Positions 10,658-19,603 of a DNA stretch of 64,000 nucleotides are shown one piece after another. Numbering within the stretch: position 1 is the first letter of the stretch; each line of letters starts with the position of its first letter. Origin of the DNA: Erythrobacteraceae bacterium (GTDB lineage Bacteria > Pseudomonadota > Alphaproteobacteria > Sphingomonadales > Sphingomonadaceae); contig JAHEAX010000005.1 in the NCBI GenBank assembly GCA_024642525.1, positions 78,023 to 142,022 of the forward strand. The letters are read 5' to 3'. The position numbers were made by a program, and so were the translations under genes. The notes beneath the pieces were generated by a model. It did not search any database and was not told the origin of the DNA. It saw only the letters and a list, made by a program, of their open reading frames with translations.

Positions 10658-12082
10658 TCAGACCATGGCGTCCTTCTTCACGGTGATGACCTGCGCGTAG
10701 GTAAATTCCTTCAGGCCTTCCAAACCGTATTCGGCACCGAAGCCGGACTGCTTGTGTCCGCCAAATGGCGCAAAAGGCGACAGGTGCAGATATTCGTTGA
10801 TCCACACCGTGCCTGTTTCAAGCTGCTCGGCAATGGCCACGCCGCGGTCCGTATCCTTGGTCCAGACTGCACCAGCCAGGCCGTATTCCGAATTATTCGC
10901 CCGTGCGATGACTTCATCGTCGGTCGAAAATTTCATCAGCGGCATGACGGGGCCGAACTGTTCTTCAGCCACGATCCGGGCATCTTCAGGCGGATTGTCG
11001 AGAATGGTGATCGGCACATAATAGCCGGAACCTGACGGGTCGACTTCGCCGCCCACCAGGAACTTGTAGCCATTGTCGCGCGCATCCTCGATCAGTTCGC
11101 ATACGCGGTCGAACTGCTTCTTGTTCTGGATCGGGCCGACCCCGGTGCCCTGCTGCGAACCGTCACCGACGGTAACGGTCTTGGCATAGGCTGCGATTGC
11201 CTGGCTCAACTCGTCATAGATATCCTCGTGGATATAGATGCGCTTTGCAGCAACGCAGATCTGGCCAGCGTTGGAGAAACTCGACCAGAACAGCTGTTCG
11301 GCAACTTTTTCGACATCAGCATCGGGCAGAACGATCGACGCGTCATTACCGCCCAGTTCCAGCGTGATGCGCTTCAGGTCCTTGGACGCGCCTTCCATGA
11401 TCTTCTTGCCGGTGGCAGTTGACCCCGTGAAGGTGATCTTGTCGATATCGGGGTGCGACGTGATCAGCGGGCCGAGCGAATCTTCGCCGGTAATGATGTT
11501 GACCACGCCCGGGGGCGCTGCATCCTTGATCAGTTCCGCCAGACGCAGAGTGGTCAGCGGCGTGAAAGGCGAAGGCTTGAGCACGATGGTGCAGCCCGAA
11601 AGCATGGCCGGTGCAATTTTCTGCACTGCCATCATGACCGGGAAGTTCCACGGCACAATGCCGCCGACCACGCCCACCGGCACACGGCGCGTGCGGCTGA
11701 GGCGTGTGTCGCTGTCTTCGTTGACTACGTCTTCCAGTTCAAGCGTGGCCTGGCTACCTGCCATATAGGCAGCGCCCATGATTTCGCCCTTGGCTTGTTC
11801 GTGGGGCTTGCCCTGTTCCGAAGTCAGCAGGCGATAGAGCTCTTCGTGATTGTCCTGGATGATCTTGGCAATGCCCTGCACGGCCTTGCGACGTTCCTCG
11901 ATCGGGGTCCTGGACCATGTCTTGAATGCGGCGCGCGCTGCGGCAACGGCCTTGTCCAGTTCTGCTGCGCCGCAAGCCGGCACTTTGCCGATCACTTCTT
12001 CGGTCGCCGGGTTGATCACGTCGAGCCACTCGCCAGTGTCAATCATCTCGCCATTGATCAGGTTGTGATAGAGTTCAGGCAT
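10658..12082 (-). CDS. NAD(P)-dependent aldehyde dehydrogenase
   Basis: The enzyme oxidises an aldehyde to a carboxylate. The 474-residue protein is full length and carries Asn146 in PWNFP, the cofactor loop FTGSTATGKKI (about 218-228), general base Glu242 in LELGGND and nucleophile Cys276 in GQICVAAKR. The substrate is not readable from sequence; the closest family features are those of the broad NAD-dependent class (betaine/succinate semialdehyde-like). It lies 137 bases downstream of the PQQ alcohol dehydrogenase on the same strand, suggesting the pair converts an alcohol to an acid, with this enzyme in the cytoplasm and the alcohol dehydrogenase outside the inner membrane. Confidence 0.93.
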   Translation of the reverse strand: MPELYHNLINGEMIDTGEWLDVINPATEEVIGKVPACGAAELDKAVAAARAAFKTWSRTPIEERRKAVQGIAKIIQDNHEELYRLLTSEQGKPHEQAKGEIMGAAYMAGSQATLELEDVVNEDSDTRLSRTRRVPVGVVGGIVPWNFPVMMAVQKIAPAMLSGCTIVLKPSPFTPLTTLRLAELIKDAAPPGVVNIITGEDSLGPLITSHPDIDKITFTGSTATGKKIMEGASKDLKRITLELGGNDASIVLPDADVEKVAEQLFWSSFSNAGQICVAAKRIYIHEDIYDELSQAIAAYAKTVTVGDGSQQGTGVGPIQNKKQFDRVCELIEDARDNGYKFLVGGEVDPSGSGYYVPITILDNPPEDARIVAEEQFGPVMPLMKFSTDDEVIARANNSEYGLAGAVWTKDTDRGVAIAEQLETGTVWINEYLHLSPFAPFGGHKQSGFGAEYGLEGLKEFTYAQVITVKKDAMV

Positions 12083-12219
12083 CGAAATCTCCGTTTCTGG
12101 TTAGGTCGCCGCGCTTCCATGGCGCGAATCGAGCGGGTTCGTTGTTTCAAAATCTACTCTTCGCACCACGATATTGCAGCGGAAAAGCGGTGGAATGCCG
12201 TGTCATGCAGGCCGGAGGG

Positions 12220-14337
12220 TTATTTGCCCTCCAGCGCCTTGTCCTCGTTCGCGCGTTTGATCAGATACTGGCGAATGGCCTCTGCATCGGCGGGTTTGAC
12301 GGCGGATTTGAAGGAAACCATGCCGTTGTGCTTCAGCGCGCCGTCCAGCACCACCGCCTTGATCGTATCGGCACTGGCAATGGCACCCGAATGGCGCAGG
12401 TCAGGGTTGAGCACCCCTGCAATGGCCGCATCGCCATGGCAGCCGCTGCAATACCGTGCGAACAACGCCTTGCCCTGTGCCACCTGCTTTTCTGTCCCAG
12501 TGAAGGGCGGCGGGTCGAGCACCATCTTGTTCATTGGCGGGGGCGGCGGCAGCTTGCCATCTGCGCCCAGCTTGAACACGAGCAGGCGGCTGATATTGCG
12601 CATCGGGCCGGACTTGCCAGACAACAGGCCAGGGTAAATGTCCCACAAGCCGCCCCAGCCAGCCAGAATGGCGACATATTGTTCGCCATCGATAGAATAG
12701 GTCATCGGCGCGGCGATGATCCCGGTCTGCGCCGGGAATGACCACAATTGCTTGCCGCTATCTGCGGCATAGGCGCGGAATTCACCGCCGGCCGTGCCCT
12801 GAAACACCAGATTGCCCGCAGTGGACATGGTGCCGCCGTTGGACGGTCCGGGATGTTCCACGCGCCAGACTTCCTTCTGGGCGACAGGGTCCCATGCCAG
12901 CAAGTGGCCGGTGGTTGCCGCCATCGCATCCTTGCGTGCCTTGGCATCTGCCGGAAGCGATACAGTCGCCCCGTCGATACCCATCTGCCCGCCAATTTCG
13001 GAGCCTTCGAAGTTCTTGTCGGCCAGATAGGGTTGGGCTGTATTATTGGCCGGAATATACATGAGGCCGGTCTTGGGGCTGAAGCTCATCGGGTGCCACG
13101 TATGCGCGCCATAAAGGCCGGGCGTGCCGAGGAACATTTCGCCGGTCTGTTCATAGCGGGCCTCGGGCCGGATGTTGGGCCTGCCGGTCTTGGGGTCCAG
13201 ACCGTCCGCCCAGTTTACCGGCGCGAAGTTTTTGCCCGACAGGAATTCGCCCGTCTTGGCATCCAGCACATAATAAAAGCCGTTCTTTGGTGCGTGCATC
13301 ACGACCCGCCGCGACGTGCCGCCCACGTCGATATCGGCGATGGTGATCTGGGAATCGGAATCGAAATCCCACCTGTCTTCAGGCGTTTCCTGGAAATGCC
13401 ATGCATATTCGCCATTGTCGGCATTCACCGCCACGATGGATGACGTGAACAAGGCATCGCCAAGGCCGCGATTGTTGGCCTTGGGGTTCCACGGTTCGGC
13501 ATTGCCCGTGCCGAAATAGACGAGATTGGTGCCGGGGTCATAGGTGATGGAATCCCACACCGTGCCGCCGCCGCCATATTCCCACCACTTGCCTTCCCAC
13601 GTCTTTGCGGCGCGCGCCATGGCATCGTTTTCAAACCCGTCGCGCGGGTTGCCCGGGACAGTGTGGAAGCGCCAGATCATTTCGCCTGTCTGCGCATCAT
13701 AGGCCGAAATATAGCCGCGTGCGCGATATTCAGAACCTGCGCTGCCGATCAGCACCTTGCCCTTGGCGATGCGCGGCGCGCCCGTGATGGCGTAGTTTTC
13801 CTGATCGGGTACGGTAACTTTCGACCAGACTTCCTTGCCCGTTTTCATGTCGAGAGCCACGAGGCGCCCGTCCAGCGTGGCAACATAGACCTTGTCACCA
13901 TAAAGGGCGACGCCGCGGTTCACCGCATCGCAGCATACGCGCACCAGCGTTTCGCGCGGGACTTGCGGATCATACGACCATTTGAGCGCGCCGGTTTTCG
14001 CGTCATAGGCTTTCACCATGCTCCACGCGGTGGACACATACAGCGTGCCATCATGCATCAGCGGGGTGGCTTCCTGCCCGCGCGCGGTATCAAGGTCAGC
14101 GAACCACGCAAGGCCGAGTTCGCCCACGTTCTGGTCTGAAATCTGGGTCAGCGGGCTGAAACGCTGTTCGTCATAGCCGCCGCCATAGGACAGCCATTCA
14201 TCGCCGACCCCTGCGGCCAGCATCGCATCGGTAACACCGGTGGTGGCAAGGGCAGACTGGGCAGGTGTATCGCCTGCGCTGTTGCAGGCTGCCAGTGCCA
14301 GCGCCGTCAACGCTGCTATCCAATTGCGATTTGCCAT
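12220..14337 (-). CDS. PQQ-dependent quinohaemoprotein alcohol dehydrogenase, possible lanthanide type
   Basis: The 705-residue protein (ATG at 14337, with GGGAGAG seven bases upstream) oxidises alcohols in the periplasm. It starts with a signal ending LALAAC, a lipobox, so it is probably membrane-anchored. The eight-bladed PQQ propeller shows the adjacent disulfide cysteines Cys135-Cys136 (VRVCCDA) and repeated tryptophan-docking segments such as TGALKWSYD and SGKQLWSFP. The C-terminal cytochrome c domain has YCSGCHGD (residues 630-633 with His634). The catalytic region reads EDRWDFDSDS: Asp324 is the catalytic base and Asp326, two residues on, matches the extra aspartate of lanthanide enzymes (XoxF, PedH) where calcium enzymes have Ala, Thr or Ser. 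No PQQ biosynthesis genes are nearby. Confidence 0.93.
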   Translation of the reverse strand: MANRNWIAALTALALAACNSAGDTPAQSALATTGVTDAMLAAGVGDEWLSYGGGYDEQRFSPLTQISDQNVGELGLAWFADLDTARGQEATPLMHDGTLYVSTAWSMVKAYDAKTGALKWSYDPQVPRETLVRVCCDAVNRGVALYGDKVYVATLDGRLVALDMKTGKEVWSKVTVPDQENYAITGAPRIAKGKVLIGSAGSEYRARGYISAYDAQTGEMIWRFHTVPGNPRDGFENDAMARAAKTWEGKWWEYGGGGTVWDSITYDPGTNLVYFGTGNAEPWNPKANNRGLGDALFTSSIVAVNADNGEYAWHFQETPEDRWDFDSDSQITIADIDVGGTSRRVVMHAPKNGFYYVLDAKTGEFLSGKNFAPVNWADGLDPKTGRPNIRPEARYEQTGEMFLGTPGLYGAHTWHPMSFSPKTGLMYIPANNTAQPYLADKNFEGSEIGGQMGIDGATVSLPADAKARKDAMAATTGHLLAWDPVAQKEVWRVEHPGPSNGGTMSTAGNLVFQGTAGGEFRAYAADSGKQLWSFPAQTGIIAAPMTYSIDGEQYVAILAGWGGLWDIYPGLLSGKSGPMRNISRLLVFKLGADGKLPPPPPMNKMVLDPPPFTGTEKQVAQGKALFARYCSGCHGDAAIAGVLNPDLRHSGAIASADTIKAVVLDGALKHNGMVSFKSAVKPADAEAIRQYLIKRANEDKALEGK

Positions 14338-14416
14338 CCGATTCTCTCCCATAACCTACGGTGCACCGGCAATTTTTATGGCTCGGCATCACTTAGATTG
14401 CAGTCTGCTACGCATT

Positions 14417-14445
14417 TTCGCACTTGTCCATCACTGCTGTATAAT
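14417..14445 (+). promoter_or_regulatory. Sigma-70 promoter of the dienelactone hydrolase gene
   Basis: TTCGCA (14417-14422) and a perfect TATAAT (14440-14445) are separated by exactly 17 bases. The predicted transcript starts near 14452, about 80 bases before the ATG at 14531. It points away from the PQQ dehydrogenase gene. Confidence 0.65.
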
Positions 14446-14530
14446 GTGCTGGCTGGACTGCACCCGCGCTGCTGCTACGTTGCCTGCCACAACTACCAGA
14501 CTTCTTCCCCGATGCCGTCAGGAGCCGACC

Positions 14531-15442
14531 ATGTGTGATGAGAAGAACCTCGCCGATTTTCACGATACAAATGCCAACTGGCGTCAGAATGCGCTGATGT
14601 CGACAGGATTTTCGCAAGGCATCAACCGGCGGCAATTCGGCGCAATCGGCGCGATGGGCGCGGCCGCGACGCTGGCGGCCTGTGCCGGCATGGAAGCAGG
14701 CAGCGGTGGCCTTGCCGAAGACGATGTCACCTTCAAGACGATGGACGGCACGATGGATGCGTTCTTCGTCCGCCCGTCGAGCGGGGAGCATCCGGCCGTC
14801 ATATGCTGGCCCGATATTGCCGGGCTGCGCGATGCCTTCAAAATGATGGCGCGCCGCACCGCTGCAGAAGGCTATGCCGTGCTGGTGGTCAACCCGTATT
14901 ACCGCGATGTGCCTGCGCCGCAATTTGCCGATTTTGCGGAATTTCGTTCAGCCGAAGGCTTCACCAAGGTAGGGCCATGGCGCGGCAAGCTGGATGCCAC
15001 GGCAATCATGCGCGATACCCAGGCAATCATCCCGTGGCTGGACATGCAGGCAGGCGTCGACAAATCGCGCGGCGTGGGTGCGGAAGGCTATTGCATGGGC
15101 GGCCCGTTCACCGTGTGGAGCGCGGCAGGAATGCCGAACCGGATGCGCGCTGCGGCATCGTTCCATGGCGGCGGCCTTGTTTCAGGAAGCGAAATGAGCC
15201 CGCACAAATTGCTCGGCCAGACGCAATCGAGCTTCCTGTTCGCCATCGCCCAGAATGACGATGCAAAGGAACCTGACGTAAAGGACGTGCTGCGCGCTTC
15301 GGCAGATGCGGCTGAGCGCTCTGCTCTGACCAGGGTTTATGCTGGCGATCACGGCTGGACTGTTCTCGACAGCCCGGCCTATGCCAAGGAAGCCGCAGAA
15401 GAAGCCTATGCCGCCAAGATGGAGCTATATTCCAGGCTCTGA
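14531..15442 (+). CDS. Exported dienelactone hydrolase-family protein
   Basis: The open frame extends much further upstream, but GGAG six bases before the ATG at 14531 sets the start; the product is 303 residues. A twin-arginine type signal INRRQFGAIGAMGAAATLAAC (Arg33-Arg34, lipobox cysteine at 51) predicts Tat export and lipid anchoring. The alpha/beta-hydrolase domain carries the DLH nucleophile Cys188 in GYCMGG, a candidate Asp243/244 in AQNDD and His274 in AGDHGW, the Cys-Asp-His triad of dienelactone hydrolases. Substrates in the family include dienelactones and other esters. It is divergent from the PQQ dehydrogenase. Confidence 0.88.
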   Translation: MCDEKNLADFHDTNANWRQNALMSTGFSQGINRRQFGAIGAMGAAATLAACAGMEAGSGGLAEDDVTFKTMDGTMDAFFVRPSSGEHPAVICWPDIAGLRDAFKMMARRTAAEGYAVLVVNPYYRDVPAPQFADFAEFRSAEGFTKVGPWRGKLDATAIMRDTQAIIPWLDMQAGVDKSRGVGAEGYCMGGPFTVWSAAGMPNRMRAAASFHGGGLVSGSEMSPHKLLGQTQSSFLFAIAQNDDAKEPDVKDVLRASADAAERSALTRVYAGDHGWTVLDSPAYAKEAAEEAYAAKMELYSRL

Positions 15443-15454
15443 ACCACGCTCAGG

Positions 15455-16225
15455 TCAGGCAACGGCGCTTTTTTGCGCGGCGCTGCCTGCACGTTGCGGC
15501 AGGATGATGATCAGCGCGATGATGGCGATGATCAACACAGTCGATGCCAGCGGCCTGCTGAATTCAAGCCCGCCTTGCGCAACCGGCTTGTCTAGGAAAT
15601 CGCCCACGGTTGCGCCCAGCGGCCTTGTCAGGATGAAGGCGGCCCAGAACAGGGCAATGTGGCTGACGCTGCTCTTGAAATAGAGCAGGGCAAGGACTGC
15701 AAGTGCGGCGCCGAAGACGCCCGCCGCGCCAAGATAGCCCAGCGGGCCATCGGCCAGCCAGTCGCCCAGGGCTGTGCCCAGCGTCTGGGAAAAAGTGATC
15801 GTCAGCCAGTAGAAAATCTCTGCGCGCGGTTCATGCACGGTGGCGACCGAAACCGTTCCCAGCCTGCGATACCAGACAAACAGGCTGGCAAGGACGAGGC
15901 CAAGCAGCAGCAACGATCCGCCGGGATATCCGATGCCTAGCGAACGCGTGGCGAAATCTGCCAGCGTGGTGCCAGCGGTGGTCGAAGCGATGATGGTGGA
16001 CCAATAGACAAGCGGATGGAACGCCCGCGCCCTGATCTGCAGCCAGACCAGAGCGACCAGCAAGGATGCAAAGATGGCGGTCCCCACCAGATATCCCAGA
16101 TTGAGCGTCATGCTGACGGTATCGCCTGCGGTTTCGCCAAAGGTGGTGGCAAGGATCTTGATGATCCAGAAACCCAGCGTAATCGCTGGGACCTTGCTCA
16201 GTGCTTCACGCTCAAACGTATCCAT
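15455..16225 (-). CDS. COG4705-type membrane protein with internal repeats
   Basis: The start at 16225 (MDTFEREALSKVPAITLGFW) is supported by GAGG five bases upstream and removes a 37-residue hydrophilic extension. The 256-residue protein has about eight transmembrane helices arranged as four similar repeats, each containing a glycine/threonine-rich stretch with an acidic residue: TFGETAGDT, TAGTTLADF, TLGTALGDW and PLGATVGDF. This is the pattern of the COG4705 family of membrane-anchored proteins. The repeated intramembrane aspartates suggest ion or metal handling, but no function is established. It is convergent with the dienelactone hydrolase, 12 bases apart. Confidence 0.75.
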   Translation of the reverse strand: MDTFEREALSKVPAITLGFWIIKILATTFGETAGDTVSMTLNLGYLVGTAIFASLLVALVWLQIRARAFHPLVYWSTIIASTTAGTTLADFATRSLGIGYPGGSLLLLGLVLASLFVWYRRLGTVSVATVHEPRAEIFYWLTITFSQTLGTALGDWLADGPLGYLGAAGVFGAALAVLALLYFKSSVSHIALFWAAFILTRPLGATVGDFLDKPVAQGGLEFSRPLASTVLIIAIIALIIILPQRAGSAAQKSAVA

Positions 16226-16547
16226 CCGGACCTCGCGGGACTGTTTTGAAGCTTCGCGGCTGGGCCTGCGCCCATGAATGGGGGGTGAATTCACATCGGG
16301 CGGGCTGCTGCATTCTACCTGTAGCATCCTTGCCACGGTTAACCGGGAAAGTGCATTTCAAGAAAGCGGTTGGACCTGAAAATGGTGAATTTGGGTAATT
16401 TTCCGTTGCTTGCGAAATTGACCAATCTTGAAACCGTCACAAATTTCTCATAGCCTTGTCACTCAGCGCTGGTTGAGGCTCGGGTCGCCACCGTGGCTGC
16501 GCTGGCTACATGATGTGTATGAAAGTTGAGAAACCAGGGAGTTTTAA
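16226..16547. other. Intergenic stretch, no gene seen
   Basis: This holds the divergent control regions of the COG4705 gene and the small membrane-protein gene. AGGGAG at about 16534-16540 is the ribosome-binding site for the latter. The part from about 16380 to 16460 is AT-richer than its surroundings and probably contains the promoter; I could not assign -35/-10 boxes with confidence. Confidence 0.5.
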
Positions 16548-16769
16548 ATGAAGTTTGCAAAGATGGCTGCAGCTGCAGCGGCACTCAGCCTTGTTGCTGC
16601 ACCAGTTGCTGCACAGGCTGCGCCTGCACGTGCTGCAGCGCCCGTCACTGAAGAAGCAAGCAACCTCGAAGGTGAAAGCTCCATCCTGCTTTACATCCTC
16701 GGCGCTGCTGCAGTGATTGCCGCGATCGTCTTGATCACGGACGGCAACGACGATCCAGTCAGCGCATAA
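16548..16769 (+). CDS. Small exported single-pass membrane protein
   Basis: This 73-residue protein has a clear signal peptide (MKFAKMAAAAAALSLVAAPVAAQA), an alanine-rich acidic spacer around residues 26-44, and one transmembrane helix ILLYILGAAAVIAAIVLI near residues 46-64 with a short acidic tail. It has a strong ribosome-binding site and an almost ideal terminator right after it, so it is a real, well-expressed monocistronic gene. I know of similar short signal-peptide plus helix proteins in sphingomonads but no function. Confidence 0.82.
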   Translation: MKFAKMAAAAAALSLVAAPVAAQAAPARAAAPVTEEASNLEGESSILLYILGAAAVIAAIVLITDGNDDPVSA

Positions 16770-16789
16770 TTCATTATGCGATGACGATG

Positions 16790-16820
16790 AAAAGGGCCGT
16801 GCGAAAGCGCGGCCCTTTTT
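16790..16820 (+). terminator. Strong rho-independent terminator
   Basis: AAAAGGGCCG (16790-16799) pairs with CGGCCCTTTT (16810-16819); the stem continues through a T-G wobble and GC pairs to a GAAA tetraloop (16803-16806), followed by a T tract and GTTT. It closes the small membrane-protein gene. Confidence 0.92.
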
Positions 16821-16913
16821 GTTTGCGGACCATGCTTGCGGGCCATGTTTGCGGGATTTCCTTCCCCCTGTCCGCCACGCGCGCTATCGTGCGGAAATCA
16901 TAAAGGGGTTTGA

Positions 16914-17921
16914 ATGATGGGTTATGTCGTATTGCTGGGTGCTCTGGCACTGCTTACCATGTTGCTGTTCAGCACGGTGCGGGTGGTCAAGCAGGGCTAT
17001 GTCTATACCGTGGAAAGGCTGGGCCGGTTCACGCTGGCTGCCCAGCCGGGCCTGCATATCCTTTTGCCCTTCGTCGACAGGGTTGGCCACAAGGTCAACA
17101 TGATGGAACAGGTGCTCGATATTCCGGGCCAGGAAATCATCACTGCCGATAATGCCATGGTGGGCGTTGATGCAGTCGTGTTTTTCCAGGTGCTGGATGC
17201 GGGCAAGGCCGCTTATGAGGTGTCCAACCTCTATGGCGCAATCATGGCGCTGACGACGACCAACCTCAGGACTGTCATGGGTTCGATGGACCTCGATGAA
17301 ACCCTGTCGAAGCGGGATGAAATCAACGCCCGTCTGCTGGTAGTGGTGGACGAAGCGACATCGCCCTGGGGCATCAAGATCACCCGTGTGGAAATCAAGG
17401 ATATCCGCCCGCCGCTGGATATTTCGGAAGCCATGGCCCGCCAGATGAAGGCAGAGCGCCTGAAACGTGCCGAAATCCTCGAGGCAGAAGGCGACCGCGC
17501 CAGCCGTATCCTGCGCGCAGAAGGCGAAAAGCAGTCCGCCATTCTTTCTGCAGAAGGCAAGCGCGAAGCTGCCTTCCGTGACGCCGAAGCCCGCGAACGT
17601 GCCGCCGAGGCAGAAGCCCGCGCAACACAGATGGTATCCGATGCCATTGCCGATAGCGGCAATTCGGCCATCAACTACTTCATCGCCCAGGAATATACGA
17701 AGGCGATCGGGAAGTTTGCCGACAGCCCCAATGCCAAGACCATCCTGTTCCCGATTGAGGCGACCCAGCTGGTCGGTTCGCTTGGCGGTATTGGCGAATT
17801 GCTGGGCGATGCGCTCAAGCCCGGAACCGGCCAGTCGTCCACGCCCCTGCCGCCTGCAGCAGACCCGCGCGAACGGGTGCGAGTCCAGCGCCCCAGCGTT
17901 CCGCGCAGCCGGGATAGCTGA
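16914..17921 (+). CDS. SPFH/stomatin-like membrane protein
   Basis: This 335-residue protein has an N-terminal transmembrane helix ([15 protein letters not shown]), the SPFH/band-7 domain (about residues 22-190, with [26 protein letters not shown] and the conserved [21 protein letters not shown]), and an alanine/glutamate-rich coiled coil (about 175-235, [17 protein letters not shown]). This is the paraslipin/QmcA type that forms large membrane-attached rings and organises membrane microdomains. An NfeD-family gene follows after two bases, the standard stomatin-NfeD operon. Two adjacent ATG codons (16914, 16917) could serve as start; AAAGGGG precedes them. Confidence 0.92.
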   Translation: MMGYVVLLGALALLTMLLFSTVRVVKQGYVYTVERLGRFTLAAQPGLHILLPFVDRVGHKVNMMEQVLDIPGQEIITADNAMVGVDAVVFFQVLDAGKAAYEVSNLYGAIMALTTTNLRTVMGSMDLDETLSKRDEINARLLVVVDEATSPWGIKITRVEIKDIRPPLDISEAMARQMKAERLKRAEILEAEGDRASRILRAEGEKQSAILSAEGKREAAFRDAEARERAAEAEARATQMVSDAIADSGNSAINYFIAQEYTKAIGKFADSPNAKTILFPIEATQLVGSLGGIGELLGDALKPGTGQSSTPLPPAADPRERVRVQRPSVPRSRDS

Positions 17922-17923
17922 CA

Positions 17924-18409
17924 GTGGGCGATCTCGGTTCATTTGATGCGCCATGGGTGTGGGTGACCATTGGACTCGTGCTGGCAACGCTCGAGCTGGT
18001 GGTCCCCGGGGTCTATCTGATCTGGCTGGCGGTTGCAGCGCTGATTACCGGCCTGCTGACTTTTGTGCTGGATCTGGGCCTGTTCATTCAGGTGATCAAT
18101 TTCATCTTTCTGGCGCTGATTGCAGCCTATTCCGCCAAGCGGTTTCTGCAGGACCGCCCGATTGAAAGCAGCGATCCGCTGATGAACAACCGCAGTGGCC
18201 GCATGATTGGCCAGACCGCAGTGGTGACGCAGGCGCTTGACGGCGGCAGCGGACGGGTGCGGTTCGGTGACGGTGAATGGATTGCCCGTGGGCCCGATAT
18301 GGAAATCGGCGCACGGGTTCGTATCATCGGCAGCGATGGGACCAAACTGCTGGTCGAACCGGTCAATCTGATTTCCGGCGACGATGCAGGGAAGCCTGCC
18401 GCGCAATAG
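17924..18409 (+). CDS. NfeD family protein
   Basis: The 161-residue protein starts with GTG two bases after the SPFH gene. Hydrophobic helices (VTIGLVLATLELVVPGVYLIWLAVAALITGLL and LGLFIQVINFIFLALIAAY) occupy residues 10-68, followed by an OB-fold domain with MIGQTAVVTQALDGGSGRVRFGDGEWIARG (about 88-118), typical of short NfeD proteins. It lacks the N-terminal ClpP-like protease domain of long NfeD. It probably works together with the SPFH protein in the membrane. Confidence 0.9.
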   Translation: MGDLGSFDAPWVWVTIGLVLATLELVVPGVYLIWLAVAALITGLLTFVLDLGLFIQVINFIFLALIAAYSAKRFLQDRPIESSDPLMNNRSGRMIGQTAVVTQALDGGSGRVRFGDGEWIARGPDMEIGARVRIIGSDGTKLLVEPVNLISGDDAGKPAAQ

Positions 18410-18426
18410 CGCAGGCAGCCCGTGGC

Positions 18427-19389
18427 TTAGCTTGCCAGCGTCACTTTCTGGGTGAAGCGGCCATGCTTGCGATAGCGTTCCATCCACCGGTCGAGGAACA
18501 GGCCCAGCGGGCGCGGTTCAACGCCCAGCTTTGCAATTCCGGGAAGTTTTCCTGAGGGCAAATTGCCCTGTTTCAGCATGATCCACTGGTCGCGGCCCAT
18601 CGGGGTCAGCGGCAGGGCTGCAAAGATGGCGGATGCTGCATCGGGAACTTCGATGAAGTGACGGTTGCGGCCCTGCGCTGCTGCGATCTGCTTGTGCAGA
18701 TCGAGCATGCCGATGGCCTCCGGCCCTGCAATTTCGAAGGTCTTGCCGCCCGATCGGGCAGGGTCGGCCAGCGCATTTGCGACCGCTTCTGCGGCATCAT
18801 CCACGAACAGCATCTGCATCCTGGCGTGGGGTGCGAACACCGGCAGCACGGGCAATGCCGAAATCATCCCGGCAAACATCGGCAGCAGGCCTTCTTCTTC
18901 ACCGAACAGCAGCGACGGGCGCAGAATGGTCGCCTGCGGGAAGGCGGCCAGAACGTCGATTTCCGACTGGGCCTTGGCCCGCGCATATTCGGCTTCCGAT
19001 TCAAGATCAGCCCCGATGGCGCTGATATGCACCATGGCCTGCGCGCCTGCGGCCGCGGCAGCTTCTGCCACATTGCCGGCACCGCCCGCGATCAGTTTCA
19101 TCAGGTCGCCGTCAAATGCGCCGACAAGATTCACTACCGCATCCGCGCCATGCATGACGGCAGCGACGCTGGCAGGCTTGGTGACATCGCAGCGCGCAAA
19201 TTGGAGTTGGCCCAGATTGGCGAGCGGTTTCAGCTTGAACGCCTTTTCCGGATGGCGGCTGGCAATGCGCAGACGGGCGCCGCGTTCCAGCAATGCCTGT
19301 GCGATATGCGTCCCGAAGAAGCCGCTGCCGCCAGTCATTACCACCAGCTTGCCCTGCAATGCGTTGCTGCCTGCACCTGTGCTTGCCAT
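18427..19389 (-). CDS. Complex I NDUFA9-like NAD(P)-binding protein
   Basis: This is an atypical short-chain dehydrogenase/epimerase with the Rossmann motif VVMTGGSGFFGTHIAQALLERGA and the segment AVVNLVGA characteristic of the NDUFA9 branch. In alphaproteobacteria and mitochondria this protein associates with respiratory complex I and binds NADPH tightly rather than turning over a substrate. I place the start at 19389 (MASTGAGSN, 320 residues); an ATG at 19410 and a longer open frame are alternatives without better ribosome-binding sites. It is convergent with nfeD. Confidence 0.8.
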   Translation of the reverse strand: MASTGAGSNALQGKLVVMTGGSGFFGTHIAQALLERGARLRIASRHPEKAFKLKPLANLGQLQFARCDVTKPASVAAVMHGADAVVNLVGAFDGDLMKLIAGGAGNVAEAAAAAGAQAMVHISAIGADLESEAEYARAKAQSEIDVLAAFPQATILRPSLLFGEEEGLLPMFAGMISALPVLPVFAPHARMQMLFVDDAAEAVANALADPARSGGKTFEIAGPEAIGMLDLHKQIAAAQGRNRHFIEVPDAASAIFAALPLTPMGRDQWIMLKQGNLPSGKLPGIAKLGVEPRPLGLFLDRWMERYRKHGRFTQKVTLAS

Positions 19390-19508
19390 CGTAATCCAGT
19401 CCGTTTTCATCAATACGAGAGTTCGCTGTCGCCATGCAGCAATGCCCGCTGGCTCGCAACAGTTCCTGACGAATTTTGCCTTCAGCTGCTTTTCAGGCGG
19501 CACAAACA

Positions 19509-19546
19509 ATTGCTGCCATTTCCCGCAGCGGGGAAATGGCAGCAAT
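19509..19546 (-). terminator. Perfect 16-base hairpin between thiolase and NDUFA9-like genes
   Basis: ATTGCTGCCATTTCCC (19509-19524) is the exact complement of 19531-19546, with a six-base loop. On the minus strand it is followed by TTGTTTGTG, a short T-rich tail, so it probably terminates the thiolase transcript. A second smaller repeat, GTCCGG-GGAAA-CCGGAC, lies near 19577-19593. Confidence 0.65.
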
Positions 19547-19603
19547 ATTGGCCGAAGCCGTCAGCCTATGTTTCCGGTCCGGGGAAACCGGACTTCGGAA
19601 GGA

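Noticed and set aside
11453..12637. 394-residue plus-strand open frame
   Set aside because: It lies opposite the aldehyde dehydrogenase and PQQ dehydrogenase genes, whose motifs are unmistakable; the composition is that of a high-GC antisense shadow.
14240..14530. N-terminal extension of the dienelactone hydrolase
   Set aside because: It overlaps the start of the divergent PQQ dehydrogenase and its promoter region; the Tat signal begins properly only after the ATG at 14531.
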